NCBI GenBank assembly: GCA_900545785.1
Contig: URAA01000016.1
Coordinates: 1-17,964 of the forward strand
Direction of reading: 5' to 3'
Length of the DNA: 17,964 nucleotides
From: an uncultured Dialister sp.
GTDB lineage: Bacteria; Bacillota; Negativicutes; Veillonellales; Dialisteraceae
In this document: in pieces, positions 5,775 to 12,487 of the stretch
Numbering within the stretch: the first letter of the stretch is position 1
Layout: each line of letters opens with the position of its first letter
Notes under the pieces: model-generated
The model's input: only the letters and a program-made list of their open reading frames with translations
Databases searched by the model: none
Told to the model about the DNA's origin: nothing
Program-made: the position numbers and the translations under genes

Positions 5775-7664
5775 TTGAATAGGTTCGTAAAGAATGTAGC
5801 GCTCTATGTATTTTTGATGGTCGTAGCTGTTGCTATATTCAATAACGTTGTTCATCCGCAAGAAAAACTTGCAGAAATGGCATACAGTGATTTCGTTTCA
5901 CAAATCGAAAAACGAAATGTAGCATCTGTTGTCATGACAGAAAATTCAATTAAAGGTAAATTAAAAGACGGCACCGAGTTTTCTACATATATTCCAAACA
6001 ATGACACGCAGATTGTAGAGAAAATGACACAAGGCGATGTGGTTATTACAGTAAAACCGCCGGAACAGCCTTCCTGGTGGATGAGCCTTTTGTCATCTTT
6101 ACTTCCCATTTTAATTTTAGTGGCAGTTTGGTTCTGGATTATGAATCAAACACAAGGCGGGGGCGGCCGTGTCATGAGTTTCGGCAAATCTCGTGCAAAA
6201 ATGAGCGGTCAGGATCAGGTACATGTGAATTTTTCCGATGTGGCCGGTGAAGATGAAGCAAAAGAAGAATTGTCGGAAGTTGTAGATTTTCTGAAAAATC
6301 CGGGAAGATACACTGCCATCGGTGCCAAAATTCCCAAAGGGGTTCTTTTGGTAGGACCTCCGGGGACAGGCAAGACACTTCTGGCAAAAGCAGTGGCAGG
6401 AGAAGCCAAAGTACCGTTTTTCTCTATTTCCGGTTCTGATTTCGTTGAAATGTTTGTCGGTGTGGGTGCTTCTCGTGTAAGAGACTTATTTGCTCAGGCA
6501 AAGAAAAATGCACCCTGTATCATTTTTATCGATGAAATTGATGCAGTAGGACGTCAACGCGGCTCCGGCCTCGGCGGCGGACATGATGAAAGAGAACAAA
6601 CTTTAAACCAATTATTGGTAGAAATGGACGGATTCGGTGCAAATGAAGGTATCATTACAATTGCAGCAACAAACCGTCCCGATATTCTTGATCCCGCCTT
6701 GCTTCGTCCCGGCAGATTTGACCGCCGTGTCGTGGTAGGACGTCCGGATTTAGCCGGCCGTATTGCGATTTTGAAAGTTCATGCAAAAAACAAGCCCTTA
6801 GATCCGGATATTAATTTAGAGACGATTGCAAAGAAAATTCCCGGATTTACGGGAGCTGATATTGCCAATCTGTTGAACGAAGCAGCTTTACTGGCTGCCC
6901 GTCAGAACAGAAAAACCATTTCTATGGCAGATATGGAAGAAGCCAGTGAAAAAGTCAGCTACGGGCCGGAAAGGAAGAGTCATAAGGTCAGCGACGAAGA
7001 ACGGAAGATCACAGCTTATCATGAATCGGGCCATGCCATCATGGCAACAGTTCTTGAACATGCCGATCCCGTACATAAGGTAACCATCATTCCTCGCGGG
7101 CAGGCAGGGGGCTATACGATGATGCTTCCTCAAGAGGAGCGTTCTTTCATTACAAAGTCGCATTTGCTTGCCCAGCTTCGGGTGGCTCTCGGAGGAAGAT
7201 GTGCCGAGCAAATTATTTTTAATGAAATTTCCAGCGGCGCATCGGGAGACTTGCAGCAGGTTACGGCCATTCTTCGTAAAATGATTATGGAATGGGGCAT
7301 GAGTGAACGTCTCGGACCGATGATATTCGGAGAACATCAGGAACAAATTTTCCTTGGCAAGCAGTTGGGCTCAGAGAGAAATTACGGTGAAGCCGTAGCA
7401 ACTATCATCGACGAAGAAATGCATAAATATTTAGATGAAGCTTATAATGATACACTTCAAACATTGACTACTCATCTGGATGTGCTGAAAGCGATGGCAA
7501 AAGCACTTCTGGAAGTAGAAACCATTGATCACAAGCAGGTGGAAAATCTGTTTAAGTATCATTCTATTTATGCACCGGGTGAAGAGCCTCTCGCGAATAA
7601 TGAAGCCGATCAAAACCAGCCTCCGATTATAACCGGGGTGCCGGCTCCTGCCTTTGGAGAATAA
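5775..7664 (+). CDS. ftsH: ATP-dependent zinc metalloprotease FtsH
   Basis: This 629-residue membrane AAA+ protease degrades unneeded membrane and short-lived cytoplasmic proteins as a hexamer. In order: membrane helix 1 (about 7-25), an extracytoplasmic domain (about 28-100), membrane helix 2 (about 103-124), Walker A GPPGTGKT (194-201), Walker B IIFIDEID (249-256), and the second region of homology with RPGRFDRRVV (311-320). The zinc-protease site is HESGH (416-420), with the third zinc ligand in the SGASGDLQQ segment (D492). The C-terminal 27 residues are proline- and asparagine-rich and look disordered. The start is a TTG: GAAGGAGG (5761-5768) sits 6 nt upstream, and no nearby ATG has comparable support. 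The gene ends just before a strong terminator. Confidence 0.97.
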   Translation: MNRFVKNVALYVFLMVVAVAIFNNVVHPQEKLAEMAYSDFVSQIEKRNVASVVMTENSIKGKLKDGTEFSTYIPNNDTQIVEKMTQGDVVITVKPPEQPSWWMSLLSSLLPILILVAVWFWIMNQTQGGGGRVMSFGKSRAKMSGQDQVHVNFSDVAGEDEAKEELSEVVDFLKNPGRYTAIGAKIPKGVLLVGPPGTGKTLLAKAVAGEAKVPFFSISGSDFVEMFVGVGASRVRDLFAQAKKNAPCIIFIDEIDAVGRQRGSGLGGGHDEREQTLNQLLVEMDGFGANEGIITIAATNRPDILDPALLRPGRFDRRVVVGRPDLAGRIAILKVHAKNKPLDPDINLETIAKKIPGFTGADIANLLNEAALLAARQNRKTISMADMEEASEKVSYGPERKSHKVSDEERKITAYHESGHAIMATVLEHADPVHKVTIIPRGQAGGYTMMLPQEERSFITKSHLLAQLRVALGGRCAEQIIFNEISSGASGDLQQVTAILRKMIMEWGMSERLGPMIFGEHQEQIFLGKQLGSERNYGEAVATIIDEEMHKYLDEAYNDTLQTLTTHLDVLKAMAKALLEVETIDHKQVENLFKYHSIYAPGEEPLANNEADQNQPPIITGVPAPAFGE

Positions 7665-7667
7665 AAT

Positions 7668-7715
7668 AAAATACCTTATGAATTCCGATTGGTTGAATAT
7701 CATAAGGTATTTTTT
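7668..7715 (+). terminator. Rho-independent terminator after ftsH
   Basis: AATACCTTATGA (7670-7681) pairs perfectly with TCATAAGGTATT (7700-7711) around an 18-nt loop and is followed by T-rich sequence. The arm can extend by two more A-T pairs. It closes the ppx-tilS-hpt-ftsH run. Confidence 0.88.
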
Positions 7716-7790
7716 ATTGTAATAATTTATTTATCATTTTCCCGAGAAATAATAAGTATGTATAAAAACAAGAATAAATCTATATTTTTC

Positions 7791-7819
7791 TTGACAGGTT
7801 CACATATAAAATGTATAAT
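7791..7819 (+). promoter_or_regulatory. Consensus promoter of the rplM-rpsI operon
   Basis: TTGACA (7791-7796) and TATAAT (7814-7819) match the consensus perfectly with a 17-nt spacer, as expected for a strongly expressed ribosomal operon. The start point should be near 7826, leaving an approximately 80-nt untranslated leader. Confidence 0.92.
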
Positions 7820-7825
7820 ACTCCT

Positions 7826-7906
7826 TGTGAGATTTGTCTTGAAACCACTAGCCCCGGAGGAAAGATTTATCTTGCGGTTCTGTTTTTATTAGGAGGATCA
7901 GTAAGA
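7826..7906 (+). promoter_or_regulatory. rplM 5' leader, possible L13-type autoregulatory RNA
   Basis: The approximately 80-nt leader is unusually long for this window. It contains complementary segments, for example GAAACC near 7841 with GGTTC near 7876, and an AAGA/TCTT hairpin between them. It lies between the promoter and AGGAGG (7891-7896). Low-GC Gram-positives often carry an L13-leader RNA at this spot, through which the ribosomal protein is thought to control its operon. I could not verify the family's consensus fold, so position is the main support. Confidence 0.4.
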
Positions 7907-8347
7907 ATGAAAAGCACATTTATGGCCAATGCGGGTAATGTTACTCGTAAATGGTATATAGTTGACGCAGAGGGAAAGACACTCGGCCGTTTGGCGGCGG
8001 AAGTGGCAAAAGTTCTCAGCGGCAAGAATAAACCTACTTTCACACCGCATGTTGATACAGGTGATTTTGTAGTTGTTATCAATGCAGATAAAGTTGTTCT
8101 GACGGGTAAAAAATTATTAACAAAAGAATATTTCCATTATACCGGTTATATTGGCGGAGACAGGTATGAAAAAGCGGGAGACGCTCTTCGGAGAAAGCCG
8201 GTCTGGGTTGTCGAACACGCCATTCGCGGTATGCTTCCCAAAACAAAACTTGGTGATCAGATGTATCGTAAGTTAAAGGTTTATGCCGGCAATGAACATC
8301 CGCATGCAGCGCAGAAACCGGAAGAATTACAGTTAGATATCCGTTAA
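7907..8347 (+). CDS. rplM: 50S ribosomal protein L13
   Basis: This 146-residue protein has the full L13 signature, including RKWYIVDAEGKTLGRLA, KPTFTPHVDTGDFVVVINA, HYTGYIGG and the conserved AIRGMLPKTKLG. The tail KVYAGNEHPHAAQKPEEL is also typical. It is an early-assembling large-subunit protein. The start ATG at 7907 follows AGGAGG with 10-nt spacing. The frame stays open upstream to 7811, but that segment falls inside the promoter and leader and is not coding. rpsI follows after 22 nt, the near-universal pairing. Confidence 0.98.
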   Translation: MKSTFMANAGNVTRKWYIVDAEGKTLGRLAAEVAKVLSGKNKPTFTPHVDTGDFVVVINADKVVLTGKKLLTKEYFHYTGYIGGDRYEKAGDALRRKPVWVVEHAIRGMLPKTKLGDQMYRKLKVYAGNEHPHAAQKPEELQLDIR

Positions 8348-8369
8348 CCGGGAGGGAAGGAAATATAAA

Positions 8370-8762
8370 ATGGCAGAAGTTATATACTACGGCACAGGCC
8401 GCAGAAAGACATCCGTTGCCAGAGTCCGTCTGGTGGCAGGACAGGGAAAAGTTATGATCAACGGTCGTGAACTTAACGACTATTTTGATTTAAAGACTCT
8501 TGAATTGATTGTTAAGCAGCCGCTTGAACTGACGGGTACAACTGCAGTTTATGATGTGATTGCCTCCGTAAAGGGCGGCGGTTCTTCCGGACAGGCAGGA
8601 GCTATCCGTCATGGAATCAGCCGTGCATTGTTAGAAGTAGATCCCGAATATCGCAAGGTTCTCAAGAGCGCCGGTCTTTTGACCCGTGATCCGAGAATGA
8701 AAGAACGTAAGAAATACGGACTTAAAAAAGCAAGAAAAGCAAGCCAGTTCTCCAAGCGTTAA
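8370..8762 (+). CDS. rpsI: 30S ribosomal protein S9
   Basis: This 130-residue protein has the expected YYGTGRRKTSVARVRL N-terminus and GGGSSGQAGAIRHGISRAL core. The basic C-terminal tail ends in SQFSKR, whose last residues contact P-site tRNA in known ribosomes. The ribosome-binding sequence GGAGGGAAGG is about 10 nt upstream. It is the second gene of the rplM operon and is followed immediately by a terminator. Confidence 0.98.
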   Translation: MAEVIYYGTGRRKTSVARVRLVAGQGKVMINGRELNDYFDLKTLELIVKQPLELTGTTAVYDVIASVKGGGSSGQAGAIRHGISRALLEVDPEYRKVLKSAGLLTRDPRMKERKKYGLKKARKASQFSKR

Positions 8763-8779
8763 TCGGTCAAAAGAAATCG

Positions 8780-8810
8780 AAACGTACAGAATTTTTTCTG
8801 TACGTTTTTT
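8780..8810 (+). terminator. Rho-independent terminator after rpsI
   Basis: AAACGTACAGA (8780-8790) pairs perfectly with TCTGTACGTTT (8797-8807) around a 6-nt loop and is followed by a run of T. It lies 17 nt after the rpsI stop codon. Confidence 0.93.
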
Positions 8811-8854
8811 GTTTGCCCAGTTTTCATCATAAATGTTATTCTATATCTATCATG

Positions 8855-8883
8855 TCGATTTTTTATGGGGTATATCGTATAAT
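8855..8883 (+). promoter_or_regulatory. Candidate promoter for the 8910 gene and rdgB
   Basis: A perfect TATAAT (8878-8883) stands 27 nt before the start codon, with a weak -35-like TCGATT (8855-8860) at 17-nt spacing. The preceding terminator makes an independent promoter necessary, which adds support. Confidence 0.55.
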
Positions 8884-8909
8884 AATTGTGATATTTAAGG
8901 AGATTGAAC

Positions 8910-10379
8910 ATGACTGAGACAGAAATTTTACAAGCAAAAAAAGCTTTTTCGGAAGCGGGAGTTCCCGAGGAACGCATCTTTGCAGAAATTATGCGCGCTC
9001 ATTATCTGGATTATAATTTGTTTTTAGATCCGACCAATTCCGAATACGGCATAACAATAGAAGATCTGTATAGAAATATGAAAATGACCGTGGAAAAGAT
9101 GGGTGATTTTGACGGTGATGAAGATGCTTATGTGAATGCATATACATTGGCATTAAGAGTTAATCCCATGGATTTTGCAAAAGGTGTTGTAAAATCTACG
9201 GAAATGATGAAAAATCTTATTTTTTCAGTTACGGAAAAAGCAAAGAATGCAGGGCAGACGATTTTATTTGCAGGTGCTGATTCTTATCTCTATATGCTTC
9301 CTAAAATTTTTTATGATTTAAAGGATAAAAGGATTGCGGTAGCTGTTTATTCGGAGGAGTGGAAGGAAAAATTATCCTACCTGTTTCCCCGAGGGCGGAT
9401 CATGCTGTTTGATGAATTTACAGAAGATAAAGAGACCTACGATTATATATTTGACATAGAAAAAGATGATTTATTTCATTTAGAAGAATTGCAAAATCGT
9501 TTGTCTGAAGAAGCTGTTATTGATGCTTTTGTTCCACAAGAAATGATTATGTCGCAAGATGGAAGGACAAGAGATGTGGAAACAAGACTGGCTGAGAAAA
9601 AAACGATTACGGAATATTATAATGCATCCATTGACGGAACAGAATTTGCTTTTTTACAAATAAAAAATAAATTATCCGAAAAAATTTCTTTCGGAGAAAT
9701 TTCCCTTTTAACCAGATCTGTTCAGAAATTTGAAGCTCTTTCTGTTGAGAGTGACATATTTATTGAAGCCCGGGACTGGAACTATGATATGTACCGTTAT
9801 AACGGCTCTGTGGCATTGCAGACTTTACTCAGTGCCAATGTGGTCAATATGGAACACACCATAGCTTCTGAGTATATAATGCCGGAGAAAGAAAAAATTT
9901 CACAAATAAAATACAGATTGATACCGGAAGATGCGATTGCGGAAGATGTGGGCCTCAGAACGGATCTGATAGAAGAATCGGAAAGAGCCGAAACAGCAGT
10001 CGCTGTTCAAAATGGAGATTTATTGCTTTTTTCCGATGGTGAGAAAATGCATACAGCGGTGGTCAATGTTCCCGGTGATAATATTTATGCATCCGGAGAA
10101 ATGATCGTTATTCGTCCTCAAGGTATGTATACGGCAGAGTATTTACAATTATATCTGGAAGGTCCGGTAGGAAATTTATTTTTGAAAACAATGCGGGCAG
10201 GGAAAATTCTTATTTTGCAAAAGACAAGATTAATGAGAATACCCTTACCTGTATCTGAAGAAGAGCGGATTTCGGTAATTACAGAAACAGGAAAAAATGT
10301 AATGTCAAAATTGTCATCTGCCGCAGAAGAATGGCGAAAAGCTAAAAGGGAATCGGTTCAACTGATGATGGGGAAATAA
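8910..10379 (+). CDS. Unfamiliar protein: degenerate N6-methyltransferase-like domain plus HsdS-like target-recognition domain
   Basis: The 489-residue product has no signal peptide or membrane helix and no motif I know as catalytic. The C-terminal part (about 366-460) resembles type I restriction specificity subunits: NGDLLLFS, NIYASGEMIVIRP, a YLQLYLEGPVGNLF helix and the closing signature LMRIPLPVSEEERI, close to the HsdS pattern 'I-PLPP-EEQ'. Residues about 95-185 have the layout of an N6-adenine methyltransferase SAM-binding region. However, the glycine-rich motif I is eroded (TILFAGADSYLYML, 117-130), and where NPPY is expected the sequence reads YIFDIEKDD (179-187). The start ATG has AAGGAG 7 nt upstream, and an in-frame TTG at 8904 is too close to that site. 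Codon use resembles the neighbours, and no restriction gene is nearby. It is followed by rdgB after 21 nt. It may be a DNA-binding pseudoenzyme. Domain assignment is by eye and function is unknown. Confidence 0.6.
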   Translation: MTETEILQAKKAFSEAGVPEERIFAEIMRAHYLDYNLFLDPTNSEYGITIEDLYRNMKMTVEKMGDFDGDEDAYVNAYTLALRVNPMDFAKGVVKSTEMMKNLIFSVTEKAKNAGQTILFAGADSYLYMLPKIFYDLKDKRIAVAVYSEEWKEKLSYLFPRGRIMLFDEFTEDKETYDYIFDIEKDDLFHLEELQNRLSEEAVIDAFVPQEMIMSQDGRTRDVETRLAEKKTITEYYNASIDGTEFAFLQIKNKLSEKISFGEISLLTRSVQKFEALSVESDIFIEARDWNYDMYRYNGSVALQTLLSANVVNMEHTIASEYIMPEKEKISQIKYRLIPEDAIAEDVGLRTDLIEESERAETAVAVQNGDLLLFSDGEKMHTAVVNVPGDNIYASGEMIVIRPQGMYTAEYLQLYLEGPVGNLFLKTMRAGKILILQKTRLMRIPLPVSEEERISVITETGKNVMSKLSSAAEEWRKAKRESVQLMMGK

Positions 10380-10400
10380 TTTTTCTTTAAGGGGGAGCTC

Positions 10401-10991
10401 ATGAGAATCATTCTGGCTACGCATAATAAAGGAAAAATCAGAGAATTTAAAAAGTGCTTTTCTGAAATAGGCTGGGAAGCGGTTCCCATTTCGGAAATTA
10501 AAGAACTGAATGAACCTGAGGAAACAGGGCAGAGTTTTATGGAAAACGCATTGCAAAAGGCCCGTTATTATGCAGAAAAGGTCCAAATGCCCGTTTTATC
10601 GGACGATTCGGGGATCATAGCGGAAGCATTGGGAAACCGTCCCGGCATATATTCCGCCAGATATGCAGGGACTCACGGAGATGACGAAGCCAATAACAGA
10701 AAGCTTATAGAAGATTTAAGGCCTTATTCGGGGGAAGAAAGAAGGGGATATTATGTTTGTGTCATTGCTGTCGTGTGGCCTGACGGAAGAGAAATAACGG
10801 CAGAAGGACGGTGTGACGGAATCATAAGGAATTTTTATAAAGGAGACGGCGGATTCGGTTACGATCCTCTCTTCTATTTGCCTCAATTTGGAAAAACCAT
10901 GGCAGAACTATCCATGGAAGAAAAAAATAAAATAAGTCACAGAGGTAAAGCATTGCAAGCCTTATTGGAAAAATTGAAAGAAATAAAGTAA
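10401..10991 (+). CDS. rdgB: XTP/dITP diphosphatase (non-canonical purine NTP pyrophosphatase)
   Basis: This 196-residue Ham1/RdgB-family enzyme hydrolyses dITP, ITP and XTP to the monophosphate and pyrophosphate, keeping deaminated purines out of nucleic acids. The N-terminal ATHNKGKIREF (6-16), catalytic and metal region LSDDSGI (66-72), RPGIYSARYAG (80-90), GGFGYDPLF (150-158) and SHRGKAL (179-185) are all present. The strong site GGGGGAG precedes the ATG at 10401. It is co-directional with and only 21 nt behind the 8910 gene, so both probably share a transcript. In many Firmicutes this gene follows rph (RNase PH) instead. No clear terminator follows it. Confidence 0.96.
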   Translation: MRIILATHNKGKIREFKKCFSEIGWEAVPISEIKELNEPEETGQSFMENALQKARYYAEKVQMPVLSDDSGIIAEALGNRPGIYSARYAGTHGDDEANNRKLIEDLRPYSGEERRGYYVCVIAVVWPDGREITAEGRCDGIIRNFYKGDGGFGYDPLFYLPQFGKTMAELSMEEKNKISHRGKALQALLEKLKEIK

Positions 10992-11000
10992 CATTTTATA

Positions 11001-11029
11001 TTTCCATCAAGCTTTAGATATGCTATAAT
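11001..11029 (+). promoter_or_regulatory. Extended -10 promoter for the malic enzyme gene
   Basis: TGCTATAAT (11021-11029) is a perfect extended -10 element. TTTCCA (11001-11006) at 17-nt spacing matches four of six -35 positions. Transcription from here would give an approximately 115-nt leader before the ATG at 11151. Confidence 0.75.
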
Positions 11030-11150
11030 TATGCAGTTATATATACAAATAAATAATATATAGTAAATTTTTTGTGACATATTCATTACTATCGCACCTG
11101 CTTCTGTTTGGCCGGCTGCGTGTTTGAATATGTATCCGGGGAGGTAAAAA

Positions 11151-12362
11151 ATGGATATTCGTGAAGAAGCAATGAAATTAAGAGAAGAAAAGCATCAGAT
11201 GATTAAGACAGAATTGAATGCTGAAATGGAGAACTGTGATGATCTGGCTGTCGTATATACGCCCGGCGTAGCAGCTCCTTGCTTGGCTATTAAAGAAGAT
11301 GAAGACAGATCTTTGGAACTGACTTGGCGCGGAAATGTCGTGGCAGTTATTTCTGACGGGACGAGAGTGCTCGGGCTGGGGGATATCGGACCTGCCGCAG
11401 CTATGCCGGTTATGGAAGGAAAGAGTGCTCTTTATAAGAAATTTGGAAATATTGATGCGATTCCGATCGTTTTGGATACCAAAGATAAAGATGAGATTGT
11501 TCGCACGATCCGTCTCTTGGAAAAATCGTTTGCAGGAATTAATCTGGAAGACTTTTCTTCTCCGAAATGCTATGACATCGAAGATGAATTGAAAGCTATC
11601 ATGGATATTCCCGTATTCCACGATGATCAGCACGGAACGGCCATTGCCGCATTGGCAGCCGTTATCGGAGCACTTCGCTTAATTAAGAAGGATATCGGAG
11701 AAGCTAAAGTGGTGGTCTCCGGTGCAGGTGCAGCAGGTACCGCCATTGCCCGTCTGCTTTTGGAAGACGGTGTGAAACCGGAAAATATGACCATTCTTAA
11801 CAGCAAGGGTATTTTATACGATGACGGCAGATTAAATCGTATTCAAAAAGGTTTGGTTGAAGCAGTAAATCCTCAAAACAGACAAGGGACTTTTGCAGAT
11901 GCGGTCAAAGGTGCGGATATTCTTGTAGCAAGCTCCTCTCCTGCGGCATTTAAGGAAAAAGAAAAGGAAGCCATCAAAACAATGGCAGAAAAGAATGTAG
12001 TATTTGCCATGGCTAATCCCATCCCGGAAATGATGCTGGAAGATGCACAGAAATTGGGAGTTTACGTATTCGGTACCGGAAGAAGCGATATGCCGAACCA
12101 GGTAAATAACTCTTCCGTATTCCCCGGATTGTTCCGCGGTGCATTGGATGTCCGTGCCCGTCAGATCAATGAACCCATGAAGCTGGCAGCGGCTCATGCA
12201 TTGGCTGATTTGGTTTCCGAGGAAGAATTGAAGCCGGAATATGTAGTTGTCAACGTGTTTGATGAACGCGTTCCTCATGCAGTTGCTAAAGCATCCGCAA
12301 AGGCTGCAATTGAATCGGGCGTGGCAAGAGTAACTGAATTACCGGAGCAGTATAAAGACTGA
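11151..12362 (+). CDS. Malic enzyme (malate dehydrogenase, oxaloacetate-decarboxylating)
   Basis: This 403-residue short-form bacterial malic enzyme catalyses oxidative decarboxylation of malate to pyruvate and CO2 with NAD(P)+. It has the N-terminal substrate motif VVYTPGVAAPC (catalytic Tyr 36), ISDGTRVLGLGDIGP (68-81), and GKSALYKKFG (90-99; the catalytic lysine is probably K91). Metal-binding residues lie in NLEDF (131-135) and FHDDQHGTA (156-164). The Rossmann motif GAGAAGTA (191-198) is followed by LNSKGIL. The cofactor cannot be assigned safely as NAD or NADP. The site GGGGAGG lies 6 nt before the ATG. It appears monocistronic, with its own promoter and terminator, linking C4 acids to pyruvate in a probably fermentative cell. 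Confidence 0.93.
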   Translation: MDIREEAMKLREEKHQMIKTELNAEMENCDDLAVVYTPGVAAPCLAIKEDEDRSLELTWRGNVVAVISDGTRVLGLGDIGPAAAMPVMEGKSALYKKFGNIDAIPIVLDTKDKDEIVRTIRLLEKSFAGINLEDFSSPKCYDIEDELKAIMDIPVFHDDQHGTAIAALAAVIGALRLIKKDIGEAKVVVSGAGAAGTAIARLLLEDGVKPENMTILNSKGILYDDGRLNRIQKGLVEAVNPQNRQGTFADAVKGADILVASSSPAAFKEKEKEAIKTMAEKNVVFAMANPIPEMMLEDAQKLGVYVFGTGRSDMPNQVNNSSVFPGLFRGALDVRARQINEPMKLAAAHALADLVSEEELKPEYVVVNVFDERVPHAVAKASAKAAIESGVARVTELPEQYKD

Positions 12363-12382
12363 ATTGAATAATGAATAATCAG

Positions 12383-12414
12383 AAGCGCTTATCCGCAAGG
12401 GTAGGCGCTTTTTC
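12383..12414 (+). terminator. Rho-independent terminator after the malic enzyme gene
   Basis: A 12-bp stem (12383-12394 with 12399-12410, including G-T pairs) is capped by a GCAA tetraloop, a stable GNRA cap, and followed by a T-run. It starts 21 nt after the stop codon. Confidence 0.92.
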
Positions 12415-12443
12415 TTGCACCTCTTAATAAAATCGTTTATGAT
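12415..12443 (+). promoter_or_regulatory. Promoter of the cca-PBP operon
   Basis: TTGCAC (12415-12420) and TATGAT (12438-12443) are separated by exactly 17 nt. The -35 box directly follows the terminator T-run of the preceding gene, a compact arrangement that supports both calls. Confidence 0.78.
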
Positions 12444-12487
12444 TAAATTACATTATAGAAGGTTTCAGTATACAAAGGTCCGGAGTC

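Noticed and set aside
6888..7346. 152-codon minus-strand frame inside ftsH
   Set aside because: It is antisense to the conserved protease domain of FtsH, and its composition and lack of motifs mark it as a shadow.
7689..7892. 67-codon plus-strand frame between ftsH and rplM
   Set aside because: It spans the ftsH terminator, the rplM promoter and the leader. The composition is that of AT-rich non-coding DNA.
11094..11128. CGCA/TGCG pairing in the malic enzyme leader as a riboswitch
   Set aside because: Only four pairs close a loop of about 20 nt, and no known riboswitch core is visible. It is mentioned only as part of the long-leader observation.
11178..11633. 151-codon minus-strand frame inside the malic enzyme gene
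   Set aside because: It is antisense to the conserved catalytic region, with no ribosome-binding site or recognisable motif.
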